The notes below the pieces were generated by a model. That model saw only the letters and a program-made list of their open reading frames with translations. It did not search any database and was not told where the DNA came from. 64,000 bases of DNA from Bos javanicus. Its lineage: Eukaryota > Chordata > Mammalia > Artiodactyla > Bovidae. The translations under genes and the position numbers were made by a program. The stretch covers positions 76,192,501 to 76,256,500 of the forward strand of contig NC_083869.1 in NCBI RefSeq assembly GCF_032452875.1, written 5' to 3'. Shown here piece by piece: positions 10,406 through 21,762 of this stretch (the first letter of the stretch is position 1; every line of letters starts with the position of its first letter).

Positions 10406-11333
10406 GTGAGTAGGTGGCAAACTCTAAAGGCAAGTGCTGAATAAGCACACAGACCTCTCAATGTTCTGGAATCATGTCCAAGAGCAGTGTTCAAGAGAAG
10501 AATGGGTAGAGAGAGATTAAAATGGAATAAAACCATGCTTCCTAGCACATCACGCATATTCAAAGTATACTGGTTAGTGTTCCCCTAAATCCACCTTATT
10601 TTTCTTTGATTATCATAAGATGCCTTTGTGAAAAAAAATTTTAATTTGCCTTATTTTTATATTTCATGCATCAACATAAATAACTATCAAATATATTATT
10701 ATTATAGCATTTTATCATAGAAAGAATGAAATCTATCAAGATTTTTTCTTCAGTAGTTTTAATTTTTACAATAAAATAACTGTTTATAGTTTTAAAAATA
10801 TAAAACAGTATTAAGTGAAAGCTTTTAAATTCAAAAATATGTAATGCAACCCTCTAGAGACAGCTATGGTTAAAAGTTGATTGTGTATTCTTACAATATA
10901 TGAGCAAAGGAAGAGCAGACACCTTTAACTAATGTTATATGAAATTCCTTTAACAAATATGGTGATGGATATCTAGAGAGATATAGTTAAATCATATTTA
11001 TAATATATATATATTGTTCTGTAGTTGAATTTTTTAATTTCCAAAAGCTTTAAATATCTCATGATATTTATTTATTTACACATTTAGTGAACTCACTAAA
11101 GTCTTTTTCTAAGAGGTACACTGGTCTAGTAGAGTTCACGTTAATTGATCTTGACTATATTTTCCCACTTATATATGAGGTTAATCACATTAGTAAGTTT
11201 TCCAATGTTGATCCATCTTTATATTTGGGAGTTAAGTCCTAATTCATTGTCATGATATTGATATTGTTTTTATAAAGCAAAGAATGATTTAATTTGCTAG
11301 CACATCAATTTCTGAGTTTTTAAAGAGGCCAAC

Positions 11334-11631
11334 TTTTTTTTATTTTATTTTATTTTATTTTTCCAACTGTGCTGGGTCTTCATTGCAGCATGCAGGTTTT
11401 CTCTCACTGCAGTGTGTGGGCTTCTCTAGTAGAGGAACAAAGCCTCTAGAACATGTGAGCTCAATAGTTACAGAGTTTTTGGGCTCAGTTGTCCTGTGGC
11501 CTGTAGGATATTAGTTCCCCAAATAGGAACTGAACCTGTGTTCCCTGAATTGACAGGTGAATTCTTAACCACTGGACCACTAGTGTTGTTAGGGGCTTCC
11601 CAGTTGGCAAAGAGACCACCAGGGAAGTCCC
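11334..11631 (-). repeat. CHR-type tRNA-derived SINE
   Basis: This is antisense. It opens with a (TTTTA)n tail at 11333-11361, then gtgctgggtcttcattgcag, and ends with the tRNA-like head aaccactggaccac. A short additional piece at 11590-11631 (ggggcttcccagttggcaaa, then accagggaagtcc) looks like a second SINE head fragment. The order of motifs is that of the cetartiodactyl CHR SINEs derived from a glutamate-type tRNA. Confidence 0.8.
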
Positions 11632-11884
11632 CAATTTCTAGTTTTGAATCTCCATTCATAGTGAGTTTGATTTGTCATTTTTATTTATATATTATCATTT
11701 GTTTCATACTACACATCACAAGTATTCTGGGGATAATGGGATCAATAATTTAAAACTTAGTGAATTCTATGTTTGTTGAGAAAGGAGTTTAAGAATGTTA
11801 TTCTACAGGGAAAAGAATAGCCAATCAAAGACTCAGGAAGAAAATATTGATAACAATTTTGTGCTAACAATGCCTTTTCATGAA

Positions 11885-12100
11885 GTCTCTGTGCCAAAGA
11901 TTTTATAAAACATTTCACCTATATTACAGTATTTAGTCTCCACAAAGATACTGTAAGGTAAGCATTATTACCGTTTACCTTCAGGTAGGCTTTCTGAGGC
12001 TCAGAGAAGTTGCATAAGGTGCCTAAAATGATGAGATTAAGGGAAAATGTATGTACTACAATTTAAGTCAGCTGAATCCACAGTTTTGCTCCTAACCACA
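11885..12100 (-). repeat. MIR SINE remnant
   Basis: This antisense MIR is recognisable from tctccacaaagatactgtaa, then gtaagcattattaccg, then tgaggctcagagaagttgca. It is diverged as expected for a mammal-wide repeat. Confidence 0.65.
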
Positions 12101-12149
12101 ACACTAGCAAATTGATTTATTAACACAGGTTACAGAGGGGTGTATTAGA

Positions 12150-12330
12150 AAGAAAAAAAGGGGTTTGGGAACTAATCTGCCAGAGTTCAAATGCTGAAGA
12201 TGGTATTTGCTTACAGGTTCGGTTAGCAACTGCAGGTCACTTACCTGCTCTCAACCCAGTTTCTTTTATCTGTAATGTGAACAAGTAATACCTGCCTTAA
12301 AGCCTCATGTGCACACAGAGAATAGACTCA
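12150..12330 (+). repeat. MIR SINE remnant
   Basis: This sense MIR-like sequence has the internal phrases gagttcaaatgctg, cagtttcttttatctgtaat and acaagtaatacctgccttaa. It is diverged. Confidence 0.55.
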
Positions 12331-12415
12331 CATATTCAAAAGTTCCTTTTCACTGCAGGGTAGTGAGAGACTGGGGCTGGGGGATTCACTTATCATTTCA
12401 GTAAGAAACACAGGT

Positions 12416-12689
12416 TGGCAAGTTTTATTTATTTATTTATCTTTGCACTGGACCGTCACTGCTGTGTGTGGGCTTTCTCTAGTTGCAATTCGCAGGCTTC
12501 TCATTGCAGTGGCTTCTCTTGTGGCAGAGCATGGACTCTAGGACACGCAGGCTCAGTAGTTGTGGCACATGGCTTTAGTTGCTTCAAGGATTGTGGAATC
12601 TTCCCAAACCGGGGATTGAACCCGAGTCCCCTGCACTGGAGGGTGGATTCTTATCCACTGGACCACCTGGGGATATCTGGCAGATTTTA
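12416..12689 (-). repeat. CHR-type tRNA-derived SINE with TSD
   Basis: The antisense body at 12428-12677 runs from a (TTTA)n tail through gctgtgtgtgggctttctct to the tRNA-like head ccactggaccacctggg. Flanks tggcaagtttta (12416-12427) and tggcagatttta (12678-12689) agree at 10 of 12 bases and are taken as the duplication. Confidence 0.82.
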
Positions 12690-13177
12690 ATACAGGCTCT
12701 CCCACAGGGCATCCTGAGCCAGATTTTATCTTAGTCCCAGCCAATTGTGCAGTGGCAGAAGGACATGATGGCTTTGGTAGCTTCTTGGGAGTTTCTGGGG
12801 AAGCTGTGAGTCTGGTAATAGGTCAGGTCCCCCAACTCACCCACCCTTATGAACAGATATTGAGAGAATACACATGTCTCTGCTTCAGTATATTATCATT
12901 ATCCTACTTACAGGGGAATCTGTGTGCCTGAGCCCAAGGCTAGCACAAGTGTAGGCGGAGAGGGAATTGACTTTTTCTTCTTCTCCCAGGTAGAGTCTGA
13001 ATCAGGAACACCATGCAGGAGATACAGTCAGAGAGTCTGGATACAATGGTCTAGAATCCACCATCCAGCCCATCTCCCAGGGCTGACAGCTTCCCTTCAT
13101 TCACCAGGCTAACAGTTACCCTTAGCAGAAGTTAAACACAGACTCAAGGAGATAGTAACTTACTAGTTCTCGTTCAT

Positions 13178-13660
13178 GGCTGGACATCTGAATAACCTAT
13201 GTGCTTAGTTGCTCAATCATGTCCAATTCTTCACAACCCCATGGACTGTAGCCCACCAGGCTCCTCTGTCCATGGGGACTCTCCAGGCAAGAATACTGGA
13301 ATGGGTTGCCATGCCCTCCTCCAGGGGATCTTCCTAATCCAGGGATCGAACCCAGGTCTCCTGCATTATAGGCATATTCTTTACCATCTGAGTCACCAGG
13401 GAAGCCCAAGAATACTAGAGTAGGTAGTCTATCCCTTATCCAGGGATTGCCCTGACCCAGGAATCAAACCAGGGTCTCCTGCATTGCAGGTAGATTCTTT
13501 ACCAGCTGAGAAACCAATAGAGCTTCATAAGTAGCAATGCTGAGTCCCACCTTCCAGATATTCTGAATAGTCTGGGATGGGACCCAAGAACAAATATTGA
13601 TAAATAAATACAAGCTTTCCAGGTGATTCTAAAATGCAACAAGAGTTGAAGGTTGCTACA
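13178..13660 (+). mobile_element. MER5-like DNA transposon relic split by SINE
   Basis: Bases 13178-13196 (ctggacatctgaataacct) and 13526-13660 (tgctgagtcccaccttccag, then gtctgggatgggacccaaga) read on as one MER5-type hAT relic once the SINE between them is removed. The last 20 bases (ttgaaggttgctacactg) are less certain. Confidence 0.6.
13197..13525 (-). repeat. Bov-tA SINE with a second tRNA-like head
   Basis: The first unit at 13197-13407 is a complete antisense Bov-tA. Directly attached at 13408-13525 is a second, shorter unit that again contains the middle region and tRNA-like head (tctcctgcattgcaggtaga). Read on the minus strand, the order is short head unit then full unit. The SINE at 39447-39780 has the same order and nearly the same join. 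Confidence 0.8.
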
Positions 13661-13892
13661 CTGAATGAATTTGTGAATAACATATCTTCCTATTAATATT
13701 TATTGAATACCTACTATGTGCCAGGTTCTGTGCTAAAACTCTGGCACATAGCTGATAAAAATAGACACAAACCCTACTCAAAAAGAGTATACATGGATAG
13801 CACAAATTATCATATAATGAATAGCTAACATTTGTGGTTAGTGATAGCATTACTTTTATTATTCTGTCATATACATATTTATATATCTATGT

Positions 13893-14111
13893 GTGTATAT
13901 GCATGTGCTCAGTCGTGTCCAATTATTTTCGACTCCATGGACTGTAGCCCACCAGGTTCCTCTGTCCATAGAATTTTCCAGGCAAGAATACTGTAGTGGG
14001 TTGCCATTTCCTATTCCAGGGGATCTTCCTCCCAGGGATCGAGCTAGCATCTCTTGTGACTTCTGCCTTGGCAGACATATTCTTATCAGGACTGTGCCAC
14101 CTGCAAAGTCC
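13893..14111 (-). repeat. Bov-tA SINE
   Basis: This antisense SINE runs from atgtgctcagtcgtgtcc to a worn tRNA-like head (gtgccacctgcaaagtcc). The similar flanks tatttatatat on both sides may be the duplication, but the AT-rich surroundings make this weak. Confidence 0.8.
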
Positions 14112-14440
14112 TATATATTTATATATACAATATAATTGATGTATTGTGTGGATTTTATACACACATATATGTATATTGTAGCATATATAAGGAGATTTAA
14201 CACATTTGATTGGATATAATACATAGTCATATATATAGAGAGAAAGGTAGATATATGCATGGTTAGTTTTATACATATATAAAACTAGTGTGTACATATA
14301 TATATGTGTATATTATACACAATCCATATGCAGTAGAATAAATATACAATGCATATACATGTATGCATATCTGGGTATATATAGTATTATGTGTACATAT
14401 ACATACATATGTATAATACATACATAGAATACAAGCATCA
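14112..14440. repeat. AT-rich alternating purine-pyrimidine tract
   Basis: This stretch of about 330 bases is made of imperfect TA, CA and ACATAT repeats. Nothing in it is coding. Confidence 0.85.
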
Positions 14441-14842
14441 TAGTATGATTATAATAAAAAAGAAGTTATCATTTATTTTCTAAAATAAAGTTGAGAATGT
14501 TGAGAAAATTATAATTTTTAACTTACATTGAAAAATATTACCATAAAGTAATAATTTGCCTCCTAAAAACAGACGTTTGTGCCATCTGGCCTAGAAGTAG
14601 AACCCTGTCTAATGAACCCTTTTTCCTTCATGTCTTCCTATAAAACTTTTTTTTTTATTTTAGAAAATAAAAGACATCAAATATACCCAAAAGAGCAAAC
14701 TGTCCCACCTGGTTTGAAATCTAGGATAATGTCGGATGTATCAAAACAAGGACATTTCAAAGAACATCTCGATTTCAATTTGAGTTCTCCATTTAGTGTT
14801 TTCAACAACAAATTTACAGCCAGGTGCTAAATAATTAATACT

Positions 14843-15118
14843 AATGGCACCCCACTCCAGTACTCTTGCCTGGAAAATCCCATGGACGGAGGAGCCTGGT
14901 AGGCTGCAGTCCATGGGATCGCTAGGAGTCAGACACGACTGAGCGACCTCACTTTGACTTTTCACTTTCATGCATTGGAGGAGGAAATGGCAACCCACTC
15001 CAGTGTTCTTGCCTGGAGAATCCCAGGGACAGAGGAGCCTGGTGGGCTGCCATCTATGGGGTCGCACAGAGTCGGATACAACTGAAGCGACTTAGCAGCA
15101 GCAGTAGCAGCGGCAGCA
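14843..15118 (+). repeat. Bov-A2 SINE (dimer)
   Basis: These are two related BovB-derived monomers in tandem, joined near cttttcactttcatgcattg, ending in an (agc)n tail. No direct duplication of useful length is visible. Instead, gctaaataatt (14826-14836) and its reverse complement aattatttagc (15118-15128) flank the element. Confidence 0.88.
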
Positions 15119-15127
15119 ATTATTTAG

Positions 15128-15290
15128 CACAAGAGACACTAGTTCAATCCCTGGGTCAGAAAGATCCCCTGGAGTAGAAAATGGCAACCCACTCTAGTAT
15201 TCTTGCCTGGAAAATTCCATGGACAGAGAAGCCTGGTTGGCTACAGTCCAGAGTCACAGAGAATCGAATATGACTGAGCTACTAGTATTG
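15128..15290 (+). repeat. Bov-tA SINE, 5' truncated
   Basis: This sense copy begins within the tRNA-like head (gttcaatccctgggtcag) and ends catagtaatatga-like cgaatatgactgagctac. It follows the Bov-A2 at 14843-15118 almost directly. Confidence 0.8.
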
Positions 15291-15387
15291 TCATTATCAG
15301 GTTTGGCCCCTCTGTGTATGGATGGATCCTGTGCCTAGTTCATAATCCTTCTGTGAGCAGCTTTTGTCTACCAGCACACAGCTAAAA

Positions 15388-15545
15388 ATCACAACAATAT
15401 ACTTAGCACTCACCATGAGTCATCACAGTTCTAAATCATTAAAGCATATAAACTTAATTCTCACAATTACTATCCACGTAGGTATTATTATTGTTATTAT
15501 GTTGATTTCATAGATAAAAATGTTATGGTACAGCAAGGGAAAAAA
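15388..15545 (-). repeat. MIR SINE remnant
   Basis: This antisense MIR-like sequence has acttagcactcaccatgagt, aattctcacaattactatcc and aggtattattattgttatta, in the order of a MIR read backwards. Confidence 0.55.
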
Positions 15546-15662
15546 AGAATACTAGAATAAAAACTCTAGATGGATACAAAACTAGTTGATGTCTTACAGG
15601 ATAATAAAAATTATAGGGTTATACTTCTCTATTGGACAAACATTTATGAGTTAACATGCAAC

Positions 15663-15895
15663 TTCATAATATTTAAGGCTTCCTTGGTGGCTCAGATGGT
15701 AAAGCATATGCCTGCAATGTGGGAGACCTGGGTTCAATCCCTGGATCAGGAAGATCCCCTGGAGAAGGAAATCGCAACCCAGTCCAGTACTCTTGTCTGG
15801 AAAATTCCATGGATGGAGGAGCCTGGTAGGCTACAGTCCATGGGGCCTCAAAGAGTTGGGCAAGACTGAGCGACTTCACTTTTCATAATATCTAA
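15663..15895 (+). repeat. Bov-tA SINE with TSD
   Basis: The body at 15677-15881 runs from ggcttccttggtggctcaga to gactgagcgacttcac. Flanks ttcataatatttaa (15663-15676) and ttcataatatctaa (15882-15895) agree at 13 of 14 bases. Confidence 0.92.
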
Positions 15896-17938
15896 GTTCT
15901 AATAAGTTAGTGAATAGCAAAACCAAATGACAGGTACATTCTCCTTGAGAATTAAGCAATCCTTGAGCAGACTTGTAAAAAATTGCCCCAGGATAATGTT
16001 GAAAGGGCAAATTGTAACTTTTTTTTGATTTCCAAGATTTATATTTTCTTTTAATATACTTCATTCACTCATTCATTGACTCACTTATCCCAAGATTTCA
16101 TGACTTCCTTCTACACTATCTCATTCAGCCTTCTATGCATTTGTCAAGTAACTTACTAGTTTTCTGCAGCAGATGAATCCACATTGTAAAATCCTTGACT
16201 TCTATAGAGCTAAGACTCCCTCACTGAAATGAGTGCGCCCAGTGGCAACCTCCTGGGTCCTCACTGCTGAACTCTTTCACAAAGATAAGCCCCTTGCAAG
16301 TCCTCAGACACCATTTAAAACTGCCACATCCCCTGGGAATCATATACGCCTTTGGCATGCACTGAACATAGGCAGTGAAGGACCACTTCACCTCCAGTGC
16401 GCTCAGAACTCAAGCATGCACGTCTCTGACCTACACCAGGAAGAAAGGAGCCACATCTGGTAAAGCTGGCACATCTGAAGCAGAGATCAACTCAAAAGTT
16501 GAAAAGTATAGGAAAGGTGTGCTGACAGGTACCCTCAGACTGTGAATAAAGCAAGTCTGAGTTCTGTTGGTGACAAACACCTTTCTGTTAGGAAACACAC
16601 CCATGGAAGCAGTCTTTGACCTTAGATACTGCTGTGGCTGCTGAGGTCTGGGCAACTCATTGGACCAGGAGGGAGAAGAGATGGTTAAAAACTACTCAAG
16701 TAGTCTTCGCGCTGGTATCTCATCTAAGGAAGAAATTGGCCAAATGGGATGTTTGCTCTCTCACTTTCATACACTCCTCACATTTCACCCACACACAAAG
16801 AAAGAACAAGCAAAAAAAGAGATCTAATTACTTTTGAAAGAAATGACAAAAGGCATTAAACTAGGGGTCAGATCACCATTAATGGAGGCTGCCAGGTCAA
16901 TCTATATACTTGTGGCTTAGGAGGGATCTGATTTTGTCCAAAGTGATTTGTTTTGTGGCAAGAAATCTTTTGATCTGGGCTAAAAGTTGATTGGGCTGTG
17001 AGAAACCCTTACTGTCAGCAGGAAACATGGGAGCTGGTGATACAGCATGAAGCTGCTGGGCTGTGAGTTAGACCCACTTGAGAGAGGGGAAATTTTTACA
17101 TCACACTGTGTGATTAGAAGACAAACAGGAACAGATGTCTTTGGCCCCATGAGAGGGGAGGTTTGTATTTTTCTTTCCCATCCTTACCTCCCCCCACCAC
17201 CAATAGAATTTTGCAAATAATCACATTCATCATTTGCTCCTTGAAATTTTAGTTCTTCTTCCTCACTCAGTGTATTTTTGAGATGCTTGCTTGTGTAAGT
17301 TGAGATTGTGTTTCTGGCATGACAATTTTGTTGCCATGGAGAATTTGATTTTTTTTTTTTATGTCAAAGCATTTTCAGCTTCCTAGGCTCGTGGAGGGAT
17401 GGGGAGGCTTCAAAATCTTGCCTCCCTTTGGCACAGAATCAATACACATTTCTTCTTTCCCCCTTAGGTAGTGTTTGGGTTGCAAAAAGCTAAGGACCAC
17501 TGAAGGTCTTTGGGATGTTGATTTTCATTTCGGTGTCTGGTCCCTCCTGAGGAGATGTGAATTGGGAATAATTCAGGAATCAGGGTCCTCACAATTAGCA
17601 TGATGTCAGCTGTCTGGGGACTTGTTCCACACAGCTAGGTGACAATCCTGGGGACCCAATTTTACTGGCAGCAGTACAATGCCTGCTTGCAAAAGATAGT
17701 ACTAGTCTACCAACTGGATTGATTCAGCCAGACGTGATGTGAATATGGTCTGATCTGTTCAAAAAGACAGTGTGGTGTACAGCAATGTGTCATTGCATTC
17801 TATTTTTTTCTCTTTGAAGGGCTCTTTCCTTCTTTTCAGCACCTTTTCTTTTTTCTTTTGTCCTGACTGTCCCCAGGCATGGCAGACATCAGGTTCTATG
17901 CTTGCCTTTGTTGCCTCATATGCACACTCTCTTCTCCA

Positions 17939-18086
17939 AGTGTGGACTCTGCATATTAACATGGGCATCACCTGGGAGCTTGTTGCAAACAAAGAATCTG
18001 AGAGTCCGCTCCAAAACTTCTGGATCAGAACCTGTGCTTTAAAACCTGCTGCAATCACATGTTTGAATTTGAGATGCATTGTGCTG
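17939..18086 (+). mobile_element. MER5A-like hAT relic
   Basis: The sequence acatgggcatcacctgggag, then cttctggatcagaacctgtg, then ctgcaatcacatgtttgaat follows the MER5A order. It is non-autonomous and has no coding content; the open frames across it are accidental. Confidence 0.75.
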
Positions 18087-18189
18087 GTCCATACCTGAAA
18101 ATGTCCCTCTTTCAATTCTTAATCAAGTTTGGCTAAGTCATTATAAAAGGGAATCATGCTAAAAAAAAATTAGCATGTCAGTACCCTAA

Positions 18190-18310
18190 GATGGTTGGCA
18201 TTGTTATTAAAGATTAGGAAAGAGATTCAGAGAGGTCAAGTCACGACCTAAGGATATACAGCTAATTGTCAGTAGGACTTGCATCTGAATCTGTCTACCC
18301 CATGTTCACT
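18190..18310 (-). repeat. MIR SINE remnant
   Basis: This antisense MIR-like fragment shows attaggaaagagattcagag, then aggtcaagtcacgacc, then the cagctaattgtcagtaggac stretch. Confidence 0.6.
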
Positions 18311-18772
18311 AATGTCTTTATTCATGTTTATCTGAGCTCTTTATCTAAATAGAAGTGTTGTTGACACAATAGTCAATCCTTTCAGGTAATTTTGGCATTT
18401 CAGCTAGGGTTGTCAGTATTTTGACCACACAGACTGGATATTCAGGCATCAAGGAAGAAAGAGAGACATAGACTCCATGGCCCTGAAAAATCATACTGTC
18501 TAATACGCCTGTGGGCAAAACTAACCTGACCTACATATTTAAATAATGCCCTAGGCCTCTTCTCTTAGAGGACAGCTATGGATCATTGAGAGTACAGCAT
18601 AGAAATCTTCTGCTATTTAATAGGAGCCTTGGGACCTTGTCTCAAATGTAGACAAATACAATGTGATGACCCTCTCTCTATTCAGGCAGGATCATTGCAA
18701 AATTAAATTATGTTAAAAGGGAAAGGAGGAATCTTATGAATACTTTTGCTCACTAATGATATGATGCTTCTT

Positions 18773-19071
18773 TGACTCTGCTGCTGCTGCTGTTGCTGCT
18801 GAGTCACTTCAGTTGTGTCCGACTCTGTGCGACCCCATAGATGGCAGCCCACCAGGCTCCCCCTTCCCTGGATTCTCCAGGCAAGAACACTGGAGTGGGT
18901 TGCCATTTCCTTCTCCAATGCATGAAAGTGAAAAACGAAAGTGAAGTCGCTCAGTTGTGTCCGACTCTTCACGACCCCACGGACTGTAGCCTACCAGGCT
19001 CCTCCATCCATGGGATTTTCCAGGCAAGAGTACTGAAGTAAGTTGCCATTGCCTTCTCCGTCTATGACTCT
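18773..19071 (-). repeat. Bov-A2 SINE (dimer) with TSD
   Basis: The body at 18780-19064 opens with the (gct)n tail, continues through both monomers and ends attgccttctcc. The sequence tgactct lies at 18773-18779 and 19065-19071. Confidence 0.92.
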
Positions 19072-19546
19072 AAACATCAGTATTTGCCACAACAAAGGTA
19101 ATACATAAATCGTGCAATTCACCCTTTATTTTGCTCCTGTGACTGATCACTTCTCTTGAAATGCCAACTTGATATTATTTCTACAAGACAGCCTTTAACG
19201 TGCTAGTCAGTGAATCACCAATCTGATGTTGTCAAGCTAATAATTTGCAAAGCGACAAGCTCTGCAATTCATCAGCTTACAACTCTTAACTTAAAACATT
19301 GTAACTTAAAGACATAGTAGTGAAATTAAAAGCTGGAAAACTCATGACATATATTTGTCTAGTGATTGGAAGTGTACTACTGTATTGACAATGAATGTCA
19401 CAGCCAAGTGGAAAGAAGTTGCATTTTAATAGTGTATTGTTTGGTGGATACTCTTGCTTTGTCTAATAAGCAGTTCATTTGCTCAATTCCTGTAGAAGAT
19501 GGCTTTTTCCTAAGACATTGTAGAAATGGTATTAAAAAGATGAGAG

Positions 19547-19574
19547 AAAATAAATAAATAAATAAATAAATTTA
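19547..19574. repeat. (AAAT)n microsatellite
   Basis: There are seven near-perfect AAAT units. I see no retroelement in front of them. Confidence 0.9.
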
Positions 19575-21047
19575 ATAAAGATGAGATAAGGATTACTGAA
19601 TGCAGTATATGGGCTGAAAATGGTGACACATAACTAACACTAAGGAAGCAGGATAGTTGATATGAATGTTCAATTCATCTTTCTCTAGGGTTCAAGTTTA
19701 AATGCCCCTTATACTATGGTTCTCCCTTCTCTAGGGCCCATTCCAAGTGTTTCAAACTACACTTATCTGACTTATAGTATTCATTTGTGCAGTCAGTTGA
19801 TTACGTCTCAGTTTAATTTTTCTAATCAATATAAATTTTTTACAAAAATCCATATTTTATAAAATAATTTTTATCATTTGTTTTGCTTAGGACTCGCTTC
19901 TAATAAATCTCTTCCACAAATATATCCAGAGCAATTAATTATTATACCTGGGATATATTTCTGTGAGTAATTGAGAGTGTAAGTAACAGAAAACTCACGA
20001 GTGTGAAAAATTCACTAGATTAAAAAATACTAAATTACTCGAACTAGGCACATGGAAATTGAGAAGTGTCTGTACTTCTATTTCTTGAACATTATGGTAA
20101 TTACAAGGGTATTCACCCTGAAATCATTTAAGCTAAATATTTGCTAGGTGGGATTTTTCTATATCTGTGTTTTGTTTCACATTTTTAAAAGAATTAAAAA
20201 TAAAATCTATTACTCTGAGTTCAGTTCAGTCCAGTTCAGTCACTCAGTCCTGTCCAACTTTTTGTGACCCCATGAACTGCAGCACACCAGGCCTCCCTGT
20301 CCATCACCAACTCCCGGAGTTTACTCACTTGATGCACTCATGTGCATCAAGTTGGTGATGCCATCCAGACATATCACCCACTGTCGTCCCCTTCTCCTCC
20401 TGCCCCCAATCCCTCCCAGCATCAGAGTCTTTTCCAACGAGTCAACTCTTCGCATGAGGTGGCCAAAGTATTGGAGTTTCAGCTTTAGCATCAGTCCTTC
20501 CAATGAACACCCAGGACTGATCTCCTTTAGAATGGACTGGTTGGATCTCCTTGCCGTTGAAGGGACTCTCAAGAGTCTCAGATTTCTTCACAGTCCAACT
20601 CTCACATCCGTGTATGACCACTGGAAAAACCATAGCCTTGACTAGATGGACTTTTGTTGGCAAAGTAATGTCTCTGCTTTGCAATATGTTATCTAGGTTG
20701 GTCATAACTTTCCTTCTGAGGAGTAAGCGTCTTTTAATTTCATGGCTGCAATCACCACCTTCAGTGATTTTGGAGCCCCCCAAAATAAAGTCAGCCACTA
20801 TTTCCCCATCTATTTGCCATGAAGTGATGGGGCCAGATGCCATGATCTTCATTTTCTGAATGTTGAGCTTCAAGCCAACTTTTTCACTCTCCTCTTTCAC
20901 TTTCATCAAGAGGTTTTTTAGTTCTTCTTCACTTTTTGCCATAAGAGTGGTGTCATCTGCATATCTGAGGTTATTGATATTTCTCCTGGTAATCTTGATT
21001 CCAGCTTGTGCTTCTTCCAGCCCACCGTTTCTCATGATGTACTCTGC

Positions 21048-21217
21048 TGCTGCTCCTGCTGCTAAGTCACTTCAGTCATGTCCGACTCTGTGCGACCCCA
21101 TAGATGGCAGCCCGCCAGGCTCCTCTGTCCCTGGGACTCTCCAGGCAAGAACACTGGAGTGGGTTGCCATTTCCTTTTCCAATGCCTGAAAGTGAAAAGT
21201 GAAAGTGAAGTTGCTTT
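21048..21217 (-). repeat. Bov-A2 SINE, 5' truncated, inside BovB
   Basis: The (gct)n tail and one complete monomer plus the monomer link (gaaagtgaaaagtgaaagtg) are present; the second monomer is missing. It interrupts BovB within gtactctgc/atataag. The visible duplication is at most tgc. Confidence 0.85.
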
Positions 21218-21762
21218 GCATATAAGTTAAATAAGTTGGACGACAATATACAGCCTTGACGTACTCCTTTTCCTATTTGGACCAGTCTGTTGTTCCATGT
21301 CCAGTTCTAACTGTTGCTTCCTAAGCTGCATATAGGTTTCTCAAGAGGCAGGTCATGTGGTCTGGTATTCCCAACTCTCAGAATTTTCCACAGTTTATTG
21401 TAATCCACACAGTCAAAGGCTTTGGCAGTCAATAAAGCAGAAATAGATGTCTTTCTGGAACTCTCTTTCTTTTTTGATGATCCAGCAGATGTTGGCAATT
21501 TGATCTCTGGTTCCTCTGCCTTTTCTAAAACAAGCTTGAACATCTGGAAGTTCATGGTTCACGTGTTGCTGAAGCCTGGCTTGGAGAATTTTGAACATTA
21601 CTTTACTAGCATGTGAGATGAGTGCAATTGTGCAATAGTTTGAGCATTCTTTAGCATTGCCTTTCTTTGAGATTGGAATGAAAACTGACCATTTCCAGTC
21701 CTGTAGCCACTGCTGAGTTTTCCTAATTTGCTGGCATATTGAGTGCAGCACTTTCACAGCAT

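Noticed and set aside
14112..14440. Possible scaffold attachment or replication origin in AT-rich tract
   Set aside because: AT content alone is no evidence; simple TA/CA repeats explain it.
17759..18115. Opposing open frames of 118 and 108 residues
   Set aside because: Both run through a MER5A-like relic and a pyrimidine tract, so they have no coding meaning.
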